A stretch of DNA of 64,000 bases from an uncultured Mailhella sp. (lineage in GTDB: Bacteria; Desulfobacterota; Desulfovibrionia; Desulfovibrionales; Desulfovibrionaceae). The translations under genes were made by a program, and so were the position numbers. The notes beneath the pieces are model-generated. The model did not search any database. It saw only the letters and a list, made by a program, of their open reading frames with translations, and had not been told where the DNA came from. The DNA is taken from the NCBI RefSeq assembly GCF_963931295.1, contig NZ_OZ007001.1, positions 1,487,137 to 1,551,136 of the forward strand. The letters run 5' to 3'. Shown here in pieces: positions 8,800-17,802 of the stretch; the stretch's first letter is position 1, and every line of letters begins with the position of its first letter.

Positions 8800-10182
8800 A
8801 TGATTTACAGTACAGATTTCTCCCCTCGAACCACCCGCGTGCTGCGACTCTCCGCAGCGGCTCTGGCGCTCGGCGCTCTGCTCGCTCCCGATACGGCTCT
8901 GGCCGAAGACGCCCCTTCCTTTCTGAGTCAGCAGGACGGCAACATCATCTGGACCATGCTCGGAGCCATGCTCGTCATGTTCATGCAGCCGGGCTTCGCC
9001 CTCGTGGAATGCGGCCTCACCCGCGCCAAGAACGCCGGCAACATCCTCATGAAGAACTTTGTGGACTTCAGCGTGGGCACGCCCCTGTTCTTCCTGCTCG
9101 GCTTCGGACTCATGTTCGGCGCGTCCAACGGGTTCATCGGTTCGCCGTCCTTCGGCATGAACTTCATTGATCCCACCACCCCCGAGGGCGGCTGGGCCTG
9201 GACCTTCTTCTTCTTCCAGGCCATGTTCGCGGCCACTTCGGCCACCATCGTGTCCGGCTGCATCGCCGAACGCACCGACTTCAAGGCCTACATTCTGGTT
9301 TCCATTCTGGTTTCCGCCTTCATCTATCCCATCAGCGGCGGCTGGGCCTGGAACAGCCTCTTCGCCGACACCAAGGGCTGGCTTGAAAATCTCGGCTTCA
9401 TCGACTTCGCTGGTTCCACGGTCGTGCATTCCGTGGGCGGCTGGATAGGTCTCGCCGGCGCCATCTGTGTGGGTCCGCGCATCGGCAAGTACTCCCCCGA
9501 CGGCAAGTCCCTCGCCATTCCCGGTCACAACATTCCTCTGGTCGCGCTCGGCGTGTTCATCCTGTGGTTCGCGTGGTTCGGCTTCAACTGCGGCTCCACC
9601 ACCACTCCCGACGGCACCGTGGGCTACATTGCCGTGAACACCTGCCTCTCCGCCTGCACCGGCTTTGCCGCCGCCATGGTCACCATCTGGATCATCACCG
9701 GCAAGCCCGACCCCTCCATGGCCATGAACGGCGTGCTCGCCGGCCTCGTGGGCGTGACCGCCGGCTGCTATGAAGTCTCCCCCGTCGGCTCCATCTTCAT
9801 CGGCATCATCTGCGGCATCGTGGTTGTGTTCTCCATCCTGTTCGTCGATCAGAAGCTCCACATCGACGACCCCGTCGGCGCGGTTTCCGTCCACGGCGTG
9901 TGCGGCTTCCTCGGCACGGTTCTCGTCGGCCTGTTCGCCGCTCCCGGCTACGGCTCCAACGTCGGCCTGCTCTACGGCGGCGGCGTCCATCTGCTCCTCA
10001 TCCAGCTGCTCGGCGCGGTCAGCGTGGGCGCGTGGGCCTTCATCACCGGCATGTGCGCCTTCAAGATCGCCGACAAGGTCATCGGCCTGCGCGTGAGCCG
10101 CGAAGTCGAACTCAAGGGCCTCGACATCACCGAACACGGCGCCGACGTGTACAGCGGCTTCCAGATCTTCTCCAACGAATAA
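8800..10182 (+). CDS. amt: Ammonium transporter Amt
   Basis: This 460-residue inner-membrane ammonium channel has an N-terminal signal peptide ending near ALA-E at residue 36, as in processed AmtB proteins. It then has about eleven hydrophobic segments. Family motifs include FALVECGLTRAKNA, FFQAMFAATSATIVSG, DFAGSTVVHSVGGW and FAWFGFNCGS. The start is fixed by AGGAGG six bases upstream. A PII gene follows after 32 bases, the usual amt-glnK pair in which PII blocks the channel when nitrogen is plentiful. The sigma-54 promoter upstream implies induction under nitrogen limitation. Confidence 0.95.
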   Translation: MIYSTDFSPRTTRVLRLSAAALALGALLAPDTALAEDAPSFLSQQDGNIIWTMLGAMLVMFMQPGFALVECGLTRAKNAGNILMKNFVDFSVGTPLFFLLGFGLMFGASNGFIGSPSFGMNFIDPTTPEGGWAWTFFFFQAMFAATSATIVSGCIAERTDFKAYILVSILVSAFIYPISGGWAWNSLFADTKGWLENLGFIDFAGSTVVHSVGGWIGLAGAICVGPRIGKYSPDGKSLAIPGHNIPLVALGVFILWFAWFGFNCGSTTTPDGTVGYIAVNTCLSACTGFAAAMVTIWIITGKPDPSMAMNGVLAGLVGVTAGCYEVSPVGSIFIGIICGIVVVFSILFVDQKLHIDDPVGAVSVHGVCGFLGTVLVGLFAAPGYGSNVGLLYGGGVHLLLIQLLGAVSVGAWAFITGMCAFKIADKVIGLRVSREVELKGLDITEHGADVYSGFQIFSNE

Positions 10183-10214
10183 GCCGACCGATCAAACATA
10201 ACAGGAGCTGAAAA

Positions 10215-10541
10215 ATGAAGCTTGTAGTTGCCTATATCCGTCCGGAATGTCTCGGACCCGTCAAGCAGGAACTGTACGCCAAGGGACTCTACAGCATGTC
10301 CGTCACCAACATCCTCGGCTCGGGCCGCCAGAAGGGCTACGTGGAAATGTACCGCGGCGTGGCCACCGAAGTGACCCTGCTCAAGAAGGTGCGCATAGAA
10401 CTCTGCCTGCACGACGAAGACGTGCAGACCGCCATGACCGCCATTTCCGAAGGCGCGTCCACCGGTCATGAAGGCGACGGCATCATCTACGTCGTGGACA
10501 TCGTGGCCAGCCAGCGCATCCGCACCGGCGACAGTCTGTAA
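10215..10541 (+). CDS. glnK: PII nitrogen regulatory protein (GlnB/GlnK family), T51 variant
   Basis: This 108-residue PII signal protein binds ATP/ADP and 2-oxoglutarate and should gate the neighbouring Amt. Visible features are the T-loop segment GSGRQKGYVEMYRG (residues 35-48), the B-loop TGHEGDGIIYV and the C-terminal IRTGD. Tyr46 is conserved, but position 51, the tyrosine uridylylated in proteobacterial GlnB/GlnK, is threonine in the segment GVATEVTLLKK. Control by uridylylation at Tyr51 is therefore impossible; the protein may act by ligand binding alone. An AGGAG lies just before the start, and the gene is probably co-transcribed with amt. Confidence 0.9.
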   Translation: MKLVVAYIRPECLGPVKQELYAKGLYSMSVTNILGSGRQKGYVEMYRGVATEVTLLKKVRIELCLHDEDVQTAMTAISEGASTGHEGDGIIYVVDIVASQRIRTGDSL

Positions 10542-10558
10542 GCCCGATCTGCAACAAA

Positions 10559-10587
10559 GGGCGCTCCGTGCGCCCTCACCATTTTTT
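10559..10587 (+). terminator. Weak terminator-like hairpin after glnK
   Basis: Arms GGGCGC (10559-10564) and GCGCCC (10570-10575) flank a five-base loop, followed after six bases by a T6 run. The stem is short and separated from the T run, so partial termination between the amt-glnK pair and the transporter genes is likely. Confidence 0.5.
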
Positions 10588-10600
10588 CTTTGAGGTTCCC

Positions 10601-12208
10601 ATGAAGATTCTTCCCGCCATCGCCGGTCTCCTTCTGCTGGGACTGTGCGCCACAACCGCGCCCGTGCAGGCTCCCGCCGCGGGCATTCCCAAGGACACGC
10701 TGCTGTTCATACGCGAAAGCGGCGGCAACTCCTTCGACATTCAGGGCACCGGCACCAACCGCTCCGCCTACGGCCTCTCCTGGAACGTCTATGACCGCCT
10801 GGTGACCTACGGCATCAAGAAGCATCCTTCCGGCACGCTGATGTACGACTACACCAAGATCGAACCCGCCCTCGCCGAAAGCTGGGACATCTCTCCCGAC
10901 GGCCGCGTGATCACCTTCCATCTGCGGAAGGACGCCGTGTTCCACGACGGCACGCCCGTCACCGCCGACGACGTGAAGTGGTCCTTCGACAGAGCGGTGT
11001 CCGTGGGCGGCTTCCCCACCTTCCAGATGAGCGCCGGCTCCATGACGAAGCCCGAGCAGTTCACGGTGGTGGACAAGTACACCTTCCGCGTGACCCTCGA
11101 CAAGGCCGACAAGCTCGCGCTGCCCAACATCGGCACGCCCGTGCCCGCCATCTACAACTCCACGCTGGCCAAGAAGCACGCCACCGACAAGGATCCCTGG
11201 GCCATGGAATGGCTCAAGCTGCACGACGCCGGCAGCGGCGCCTACAAGGTGAAGAGCTTCAAGCCCGGCGTGCAGACCGTGTACGAACGCTTCGACGACT
11301 GGAAATGCGGCCCCCTGCCCGCCATGAAGACCGTCATCGAACGCGTGGTTCCTTCCGCCTCCACCCGCCGCGCCATGCTTGAAAAGGGCGACGTGGACCT
11401 CTCCCTCGACCTGCCTCCCAAGAACTTCGCCGAACTGCACGACGAGGGCAAGCTGAAGGTCGAAGGCATTCCGGTGGAAAACTGCATGTGGTTCGTGGAC
11501 ATGAACGTGACCATTCCTCCGTTCGACAATCCGCTGGTGCGCAAGGCCATAAGCTACGCCGTGCCCTATGAGGCCATCTACAAGGCTTCCACCTACGGCC
11601 GCGCCGCCCCGCTCTACGGCGCTGCGAGCGATACGCCCGCCACGGCAGAATGGCCTCAGCCCTTCCCCTATCATACCGACGTGGAGAAGGCCAAGAAGCT
11701 GCTCGCCGAAGCCGGCTACCCCAACGGCTTCAAGACTACCCTTTCCTACAGCCTCGGCAAGGCCTCGCTGGGCGAACCCGCCGCGCTTCTGCTGCAGAAG
11801 GCCCTCAAGGACATAGGCGTGGAAACCACCATGGAAAAGGTGCCCGGAGCCAACTGGCGCACGGCCATGACCCGCAAGGACATGCCCCTGCTCGTGGACG
11901 ACATGGGCGGCTGGCTGAACTACGCCGACTACTTCTTCTACTGGAACTACCACAGCCAGAACGGCGTGTTCAACACCATGTCCTACCAGAACAAGGAAAT
12001 GGACGGCTACATCGAAGCGGCCCGCTTCGCTCCCGACAAGGCCTCCTATGACGAAGCCATCAAGAAGTGCCTGAAGAAGGCCTTCGACGACGCGCCCCGC
12101 CTGCCCCTGTTCCAGCCCAACCTCGACGTGGCCATGCAGCCCTACGTTCACAACTACCAGTACTGGTTCCACCGTCAGCTCGACTTCCGAACCATTACCA
12201 AGGAATAA
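10601..12208 (+). CDS. ABC transporter substrate-binding protein, peptide/nickel (family 5) type
   Basis: This is a 535-residue periplasmic binding protein of the extracellular solute-binding family 5. The start is the ATG at 10601, preceded by TGAGG. It opens with a signal peptide (MKILPAIAGLLLLGLCATT) that ends near residue 25. The family pattern is clear: LVTYG, LAESWDISPDGRVITFHLRKDAVFHDGTPVTADDVKWSFDR split over residues 85-130, and a C-terminal DFRTITKE. Two permease and two ATPase genes follow. Family 5 proteins bind peptides, nickel chelates, opines and other small molecules. The neighbouring allophanate hydrolase and Amt/PII suggest a nitrogen-rich ligand, which is inference only. 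Confidence 0.92.
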   Translation: MKILPAIAGLLLLGLCATTAPVQAPAAGIPKDTLLFIRESGGNSFDIQGTGTNRSAYGLSWNVYDRLVTYGIKKHPSGTLMYDYTKIEPALAESWDISPDGRVITFHLRKDAVFHDGTPVTADDVKWSFDRAVSVGGFPTFQMSAGSMTKPEQFTVVDKYTFRVTLDKADKLALPNIGTPVPAIYNSTLAKKHATDKDPWAMEWLKLHDAGSGAYKVKSFKPGVQTVYERFDDWKCGPLPAMKTVIERVVPSASTRRAMLEKGDVDLSLDLPPKNFAELHDEGKLKVEGIPVENCMWFVDMNVTIPPFDNPLVRKAISYAVPYEAIYKASTYGRAAPLYGAASDTPATAEWPQPFPYHTDVEKAKKLLAEAGYPNGFKTTLSYSLGKASLGEPAALLLQKALKDIGVETTMEKVPGANWRTAMTRKDMPLLVDDMGGWLNYADYFFYWNYHSQNGVFNTMSYQNKEMDGYIEAARFAPDKASYDEAIKKCLKKAFDDAPRLPLFQPNLDVAMQPYVHNYQYWFHRQLDFRTITKE

Positions 12209-12221
12209 GCTCCCCCCCCCG

Positions 12222-12246
12222 CCGGGTCTCCCTCACGGGAGCCCGG
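12222..12246 (+). other. Intercistronic hairpin after the binding-protein gene
   Basis: CCGGG-T-CTCCC (12222-12232) pairs with GGGAG-CCCGG (12237-12246), leaving one bulged T. Only a poor C/T tail follows. Such hairpins often protect the binding-protein message so that it exceeds that of the permeases. Confidence 0.55.
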
Positions 12247-12327
12247 CCCCTTTCTCATCAGGGTTCAGGGCCTTCGGGCCCTGCCCTGTTCCCGGATCCC
12301 CGCAGACTCCGGAAAACAGGATCCTCT

Positions 12328-13341
12328 ATGCTTCGCTTCATCCTGCGCCGTATTCTCGCGGCCATACCCAACCTTGCGGGCGTGCTCATCATCACTTTTC
12401 TGCTGGCCCGCGCGCTTCCCGGCGATCCGGCCACGTATCTGGCCGGACCTTCGGCCAGTCTCGACGCCATCGAGCAGATCCGGCAGAATCTCGGTCTCGA
12501 CAAGCCTCTCATCGAACAGTTCATTCTGTACGTTTCCGACATGTGCCGCGGAGACTGGGGCACGTCCTGGGCCACCGGCCTGCCCGTGACGGAAGAAATC
12601 TTCACCCGTCTGCCCGCCTCGCTGGAGCTCACCTTCGCCGGTCTGTTCTTCGCCGTGGCCGTGGCCCTGCCCATGGGCATTCTTTCCGCCACGCGCCCCG
12701 GCTCCCTTATCGACCACATCTGCCGCATCATCAGCACGCTCGGCGTTTCTCTGCCTACCTTCTTCACCGGGCTCCTGCTCGTGTTCGTTTTCTACTACCT
12801 GCTGGGATGGGCTCCGGCCCCCATGGGACGACTGCCGCTCACGGCCATCGAACCCGACGCCGTGACGGGCTTCTTCCTCATCGACACCCTCCTCGCCGGC
12901 GACTTTGAAACCTTCCGCGCGGCCGTGATGCAGATCACCCTTCCGGCGCTCACCCTCGGCATCTTCGCCCTCGCGCCGCTCGCCCGCATGACCCGCGCCG
13001 CCATGCTCCAGGTGCTCTCCGCGGACTTCATCCGCACGGCCCGGGCCTCCAATCTGCCCCGCTGGAAAATCATCTTCGTGTACGCGCTGCGCAATGCGGC
13101 CAATCCGCTGTTCACCACGCTCGGCATGGTGTTCTCCTTCACGCTCGGCGCCAACGTGCTGGTGGAAAAGGTCTTTTCCTGGCCCGGCATCGGCTCCTTC
13201 GCCCTTGAGGCGCTGCTCACCTCCGACTACGCCGCCGTGCAGGGCTTCGTGCTGACCATGGGCATTCTCTACGTGTTCGTGAACCTGATCACCGACCTGC
13301 TCCAGGTGCTGAACGATCCCCGCATAAGGATGAACATATGA
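12328..13341 (+). CDS. ABC transporter permease, DppB/OppB type
   Basis: This 337-residue inner-membrane permease begins MLRFILRRILAAIPNLAGVL, the standard start of DppB-like subunits. It has six hydrophobic segments and the cytoplasmic EAA-like loop ADFIRTARASNLPRWKIIF near residues 232-250. The end NDPRIRMNI is also typical. It overlaps the next permease gene by four bases (ATGA), so the two subunits should be translationally coupled and form the membrane channel together. Confidence 0.92.
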   Translation: MLRFILRRILAAIPNLAGVLIITFLLARALPGDPATYLAGPSASLDAIEQIRQNLGLDKPLIEQFILYVSDMCRGDWGTSWATGLPVTEEIFTRLPASLELTFAGLFFAVAVALPMGILSATRPGSLIDHICRIISTLGVSLPTFFTGLLLVFVFYYLLGWAPAPMGRLPLTAIEPDAVTGFFLIDTLLAGDFETFRAAVMQITLPALTLGIFALAPLARMTRAAMLQVLSADFIRTARASNLPRWKIIFVYALRNAANPLFTTLGMVFSFTLGANVLVEKVFSWPGIGSFALEALLTSDYAAVQGFVLTMGILYVFVNLITDLLQVLNDPRIRMNI

Positions 13342-14183
13342 GCTCCTTCACCCGTCATGTCTTCTTCTGCCTGAGGAGCAACGTGTTCTCCTGCCTTGCC
13401 GTGGGCGGTCTCGTGGTGCTCGCGGCGCTCACGGTGGCCGGGCCGTCCCTCGCCCCCTACGACGCCTTCCAGTGCGTGGACGACGCCATCATGCTTCCCC
13501 CCTCCCTGGCGCATCTTTGCGGCACCGATCAGGTGGGACGCGACGTGTTCAGCCGCATTCTCACGGCCTGCCGTCTCGACATGTCCATAGCCCTGAGCGC
13601 CGTCGGGCTCTCCCTTGTGGCGGGCACGCTCATCGGCGCCTTCGCCGGCTACTACGGCAGGCTCTTCGACAGTCTCGTGAGCCGCCTCGTGGACACCATC
13701 ATGGCCTTTCCGCTCTTCGTGCTGGCCATGGCCATCGTGGCCTCGCTGGGCAACTCCGTGGCCAACATCGTCTATGCCACGGCCATCATCAACCTGCCCT
13801 TCTACATCCGCGTGGCCAGAGCCGAAGTGAGCGTGCGCCGCAACAGCCAGTTCGTGGAAGCCGCCCTCATCAGCGGCAACAGCGGCCCGCGCATCATTTT
13901 CCGCCACCTGCTGCCCAACATCATTCCCACCATCATGGTGCAGGCCTCGCTGAACCTCGGCTGGGCCATCCTGAACGCCGCCGGTCTGTCCTTCATCGGC
14001 CTCGGCGTCCGTCCGCCGGACGCCGAATGGGGCATCATGGTCGCCGAAGGCGCGCAGTACATCGTGTCCGGCGAATGGTGGATAGCCCTCTTTCCCGGCA
14101 TCGCCCTCATGCTCACCGTGCTCTGCTTCAACTTTCTCGGCGACGCGCTCCGAGACATCTTCGATCCGAGGAGGCGTGCGTAA
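13338..14183 (+). CDS. ABC transporter permease, DppC/OppC type
   Basis: This 281-residue permease is the partner of the upstream DppB-like subunit. Typical DppC motifs are LCGTDQVGRDVFSRI near residues 58-72, the EAA-like loop around NSQFVEAALISGNSGPRIIF, and FNFLGDALRDIFDPR at the end. Its start overlaps the preceding stop by four bases, and its TAA overlaps the ATG of the ATPase gene, so the operon is tightly packed. Confidence 0.92.
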   Translation: MSSFTRHVFFCLRSNVFSCLAVGGLVVLAALTVAGPSLAPYDAFQCVDDAIMLPPSLAHLCGTDQVGRDVFSRILTACRLDMSIALSAVGLSLVAGTLIGAFAGYYGRLFDSLVSRLVDTIMAFPLFVLAMAIVASLGNSVANIVYATAIINLPFYIRVARAEVSVRRNSQFVEAALISGNSGPRIIFRHLLPNIIPTIMVQASLNLGWAILNAAGLSFIGLGVRPPDAEWGIMVAEGAQYIVSGEWWIALFPGIALMLTVLCFNFLGDALRDIFDPRRRA

Positions 14184-15037
14184 TGACTACCTCATCTTCT
14201 CCGCTGCTTGAAGTGCAGCACCTCAGCGTAGGCTTCACCTCGGAAGGAAGCACGCTCACCGCCGTGCGCGACGTGACCCTGGAAGTCCGCCCCCACGAGT
14301 TCTTCTCCCTCGTAGGGGAATCGGGCTCCGGCAAGTCCGTGACCGTGATGACCGCCATGGGCCTGCTCGACGCCAACGGCTACGTGGAACAGGGCTGCAT
14401 ACGCTACGACGGCCAGATGCTGCTCGACAACAAGACGCCGCGCCGCCGCTGGCGTCGCCCCGGCGACATGGCCATGATCTTCCAGTACCCCATCGTATCC
14501 CTGAACCCCGTGCGCACCATCGGCCTGCAGCTTCGCGACGTGCTGGAAACGCTGCCCGAACGCCCCGCCTCCGCCAAAGAAGCCCGCGACGCCGCCCGGG
14601 AACTTCTCGAAAAGGTGCGCATCCGCGACCCGGAACGCTGCCTCGACGCCTATCCCTTCGAGCTTTCCGGTGGCATGTGTCAGCGCGTGCTCATCGCCAT
14701 GTCACTGGCGCGGCGTCCGCGCCTGCTCTTTGCCGACGAGCCCACCACCGGCCTCGACGCCCTCACGCAGGACACCATTCTCAAGCTCCTGCGCGACATG
14801 ATGGACGAAACCGGCATGTCCATACTGTTCATCACCCACGATCTCGGCCTGGCCGTGCAGTACAGCGACCGCATAGGCGTCATACGGCACGGCGAACTGC
14901 TGGAAACGGGACTGCCCGGCGATCTGCTGAGCCACCCCTCCCATCCCTACACGAAACGGCTCTTCGCCTCCACGCCGAGCCTCATGACCAGCCTCGACGA
15001 CATCCGCCGTCTGGGCCCGGTCGAAGCCGATTCCTGA
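14183..15037 (+). CDS. ABC transporter ATPase, DppD/OppD type
   Basis: This 284-residue cytoplasmic ATPase powers the transporter. Walker A is GESGSGKSVT, the signature ELSGGMCQRV and Walker B LLFADEPTTGLD, followed by the H-loop ITHDLGL. The start ATG at 14183 overlaps the permease stop (TAATG) and has GAGGAGG upstream. It is shorter than most DppD proteins (about 325) and lacks the extended C-terminal tail. That tail often carries an iron-sulfur site in this family, so the subunit is a compact form. Confidence 0.92.
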   Translation: MTTSSSPLLEVQHLSVGFTSEGSTLTAVRDVTLEVRPHEFFSLVGESGSGKSVTVMTAMGLLDANGYVEQGCIRYDGQMLLDNKTPRRRWRRPGDMAMIFQYPIVSLNPVRTIGLQLRDVLETLPERPASAKEARDAARELLEKVRIRDPERCLDAYPFELSGGMCQRVLIAMSLARRPRLLFADEPTTGLDALTQDTILKLLRDMMDETGMSILFITHDLGLAVQYSDRIGVIRHGELLETGLPGDLLSHPSHPYTKRLFASTPSLMTSLDDIRRLGPVEADS

Positions 15038-15045
15038 GGTGCGTC

Positions 15046-15843
15046 ATGCTTCCGCTTCTTCAAGTCAGTCATCTCTACAAGTCCTTCACGCCCGGCGTGT
15101 ACGCCGTGCAGGACGTGTCCTTTGAACTGAAACGCAGCACCTGCCTCGGCATTGCCGGGGAATCGGGTTCCGGCAAGTCCACGCTCATCCGCATGCTGGC
15201 GCGCCTCATCGACGTCAGTCCCGGCCCGGGCGGCGGCGACGAAGGCTCCATCCGCCTGTTCCGTGACGACATCAGTCTGCTGCCGCCGCGCTTCTTTGCG
15301 CATCATCCCCTGCGCTCGCAGATTCAGATGGTGTTTCAGGATCCCACCAGCAGCCTGAATCCCTGCTGGACCGCCGCCCGCTGCATTGCCGACCCTCTGC
15401 GCGTGCTGCTCGGCATCCGCGACAGGGACGTGCTTGCCAAGCACGTGCGCCGTCTGGCGCAGCTCGTCCATCTGCCGGAAGAGCTGCTCGACAGGCTGCC
15501 GCATCAGCTTTCCGGCGGACAGAAGGCCCGCGTGGGCATCGCCCGCGCCCTCGGCCCCCGGCCGAGCATCCTGCTGCTGGACGAACCCACCACCGCGCTC
15601 GACGTGTCCGTGCAAGGGCAGATTCTCTGCCTGCTCGACGACCTCAAGCGTCAGCTGGATCTCAGTCTCATTTTCGTGTCCCACGATCTCAACGTGCTGC
15701 GCCTGCTGTGCGACCGCCTCATCGTCATGCAGCAGGGCCGCGTGGTGGAGCAGGGAACCACGGCGGAAGTGTTCGCGCATCCCACGCACGAGTACACCCG
15801 TTCGCTTCTCTCTTCCATGCCTGTTCTGAACAAAACGGCCTGA
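15046..15843 (+). CDS. ABC transporter ATPase, DppF/OppF type
   Basis: This 265-residue ATPase is the second nucleotide-binding subunit of the transporter. Walker A is GESGSGKSTL, the signature QLSGGQKARVGIARAL, Walker B ILLLDEPTTALDVS and the H-loop VSHDLNV. The start at 15046 lies eight bases after the DppD-like stop and has TGAGG before it. The allophanate hydrolase gene begins 26 bases downstream, so one transcript probably covers uptake and breakdown of the same compound. Confidence 0.92.
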   Translation: MLPLLQVSHLYKSFTPGVYAVQDVSFELKRSTCLGIAGESGSGKSTLIRMLARLIDVSPGPGGGDEGSIRLFRDDISLLPPRFFAHHPLRSQIQMVFQDPTSSLNPCWTAARCIADPLRVLLGIRDRDVLAKHVRRLAQLVHLPEELLDRLPHQLSGGQKARVGIARALGPRPSILLLDEPTTALDVSVQGQILCLLDDLKRQLDLSLIFVSHDLNVLRLLCDRLIVMQQGRVVEQGTTAEVFAHPTHEYTRSLLSSMPVLNKTA

Positions 15844-15869
15844 CCGGTCGAAAAAAACACGGAGACATC

Positions 15870-17702
15870 ATGACCCCCTTTCCTTCCAGCCCCACTCTTT
15901 CCGCCGTCCGAGCCTGGTACGCCCAGGGCGGCGACCCTGAACAGGGCCTCTGCGACCTGGCCCGCCGCATCCGCCGCGACAGCGCAAACGGCGTATGGAT
16001 CACCCTCATCGACGAAAACGAAGTGCGCGAGCGCGTGCGCGAACTGAAGGCCGCCTGCGCAACGCTCCCGGAAGAAGAGCGCCGGAGCCGGTATCCGCTT
16101 CTCGGCATTCCCTTTGCCGTGAAGGACAACATGGACGTCGCGGGCAAGGAAACCACCGCCGCCTGCCCGGCCTACGCCTACACCGCCGAGTCCACGGCCT
16201 TTGTGGTGCAGCGCCTGCTCGACGCCGGAGCCGTGCTCATGGGCAAGACCAACATGGACCAGTTCGCCACCGGTCTTGTGGGCGTGCGCTCCCCCTACGG
16301 GGCCTGCCCCAACAGCTTCGATCCCGCGTACATCAGCGGCGGCTCAAGCTCCGGTTCGGCGCACGTAACGGCCAAGGGCTACGTGAGCTTCAGCCTCGGC
16401 ACGGACACCGCCGGTTCCGGACGCGTGCCCGCGGCGCTGAACAACCTTGTGGGCCTCAAGCCCAGCCACGGCCTGCTTTCCACGTGCGGCGTGGTTCCGG
16501 CCTGCCCCTCGCTGGACTGCGTGTCCATCTTCGCCCTCACCTGCGAGGACGCCGCCGAAGTGTTCGCCGTGGCGCAGGCTCCCGACGAGAAGGACGTGTG
16601 GAGCCGGGAAGCCGCATCTTCTCCCGCGCCCCTGGGCTCGACCTTCACCTTCGGCGTGCCCGAAAATCCTGACTTCTGCGGAAACGACGTCTGGGCGCAG
16701 GCCTTCCGCGAGGCCATCGCCCGCCTGGAATCGCTGGGCGGCACGGCCGTGGCCCTCGACTACGCGCCCTACCGCGAAGCAGCCGACATGCTGTATTTCG
16801 GCCCGTACCTTGCGGAACGCATGGCCGTGGTGGGCGACTTCGTGGAAAAGAATCCCGAATGCTGCGACGCCACCGTGCACAAGATCATCTGCGGCGCGTC
16901 GCACTGGACGGCCGTGGACACCTTCCGCACCATCTACCGCACGCGCAATCTTCGGCAGATCGTGGCGCAGGACTTCAAGCGCGTAGACGTGCTTCTGCTG
17001 CCCACCGCCCCCACCACCTACACCATCGACGCCGTGCGCCGCGATCCCGTGCGCACCAACGTGAACATGGGCGCCTACACCAACTTCGTGAACATCCTCG
17101 ACATGTGCGCCGTGGCCGTGCCCTCCTCGGTGCCGCACATGCCCGGAACGGACGTGGCCATGCCCTTCGGCGTCACGCTCATGGGTCCGGCCTTTTCGGA
17201 AGCCCGTCTGCTCGATCTCGCCTCGCGCTTCCACGCCGCGGCCATGAAGGAAGGCGTCGGGCTCGGCGCGACGGAGGTGAAGCCCGCCGCCGACAAGGGC
17301 TCGCTGCTGCTGGCCGTGGGAGGAGCGCACATGAGCGGCATGGCACTGTGCCATGAGCTCGAAGCCACGGGAGCCGCATTCGAGTGCGCCGCTGCCACGG
17401 CTCCGCACTACCGCATGAAGCTGCTGCCCGGCGGTGCGCCCCTGCGTCCGGCCATCGTGCGCGTGGAGGACGGCGGCGTTCCCATTCAGGTGGAAGTCTG
17501 GTCCATGCCCCGCAGCGCCGTGGGCGCGTTTCTGGAACGCATTCCCGCGCCGCTCGGCCTCGGTTCCGTGGAACTTGCCGACGGCTCGTGGGTAAGAGGC
17601 TTCATCTGCGGAGCCGACCTCCCCGAAAACGCCAGAGACATCAGTAAATTCGGTTCGTTCCGCACCTTCATGGAACAGGAGGGCAACGCCGCCTCGAAAT
17701 AG
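15870..17702 (+). CDS. atzF: Allophanate hydrolase (AtzF-type amidase with C-terminal domain)
   Basis: This 610-residue amidase-signature enzyme should convert allophanate to carbon dioxide and two ammonia. The catalytic triad reads Lys85 (IPFAVKDN), Ser159 (ISGGSSSGSA) and Ser183 (DTAGSGRVPA), the same spacing as in known AtzF. Residues from about 470 form the extra C-terminal domain of full-length allophanate hydrolases, including LLAVGGAHMSGM, HYRMKLLPGG and GSWVRGFICG. The start ATG at 15870 follows GGAGA. No urea carboxylase, biuret hydrolase or cyanuric acid hydrolase gene is present in the window. A transporter precedes it directly, so the substrate or its precursor is probably imported. 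A related amidase activity cannot be excluded. Confidence 0.88.
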   Translation: MTPFPSSPTLSAVRAWYAQGGDPEQGLCDLARRIRRDSANGVWITLIDENEVRERVRELKAACATLPEEERRSRYPLLGIPFAVKDNMDVAGKETTAACPAYAYTAESTAFVVQRLLDAGAVLMGKTNMDQFATGLVGVRSPYGACPNSFDPAYISGGSSSGSAHVTAKGYVSFSLGTDTAGSGRVPAALNNLVGLKPSHGLLSTCGVVPACPSLDCVSIFALTCEDAAEVFAVAQAPDEKDVWSREAASSPAPLGSTFTFGVPENPDFCGNDVWAQAFREAIARLESLGGTAVALDYAPYREAADMLYFGPYLAERMAVVGDFVEKNPECCDATVHKIICGASHWTAVDTFRTIYRTRNLRQIVAQDFKRVDVLLLPTAPTTYTIDAVRRDPVRTNVNMGAYTNFVNILDMCAVAVPSSVPHMPGTDVAMPFGVTLMGPAFSEARLLDLASRFHAAAMKEGVGLGATEVKPAADKGSLLLAVGGAHMSGMALCHELEATGAAFECAAATAPHYRMKLLPGGAPLRPAIVRVEDGGVPIQVEVWSMPRSAVGAFLERIPAPLGLGSVELADGSWVRGFICGADLPENARDISKFGSFRTFMEQEGNAASK

Positions 17703-17725
17703 CGGCCTTCCCCCGCAAGACATCT

Positions 17726-17798
17726 CCCCTGCCGTTCGACGCGTCGCCGCCCTTCCCCTCCTTCATCAGGCCGCGTCGGGCGACAGGGGACTTTTTTT
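17726..17798 (+). terminator. Terminator of the nitrogen block
   Basis: CCCCT (17726-17730) and the CGACGCG segment further in pair with CGCGTCG and AGGGG near 17772-17789 across a long loop. A T7 run follows at 17792-17798. The stem has mismatches, but position and T run fit an intrinsic terminator. Confidence 0.65.
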
Positions 17799-17802
17799 GC
17801 CG

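Noticed and set aside
10559..10587. Full stop of transcription after glnK
   Set aside because: The stem is only six pairs and the T run is displaced; at best a partial terminator, so I keep the possibility of one transcript from amt to atzF.
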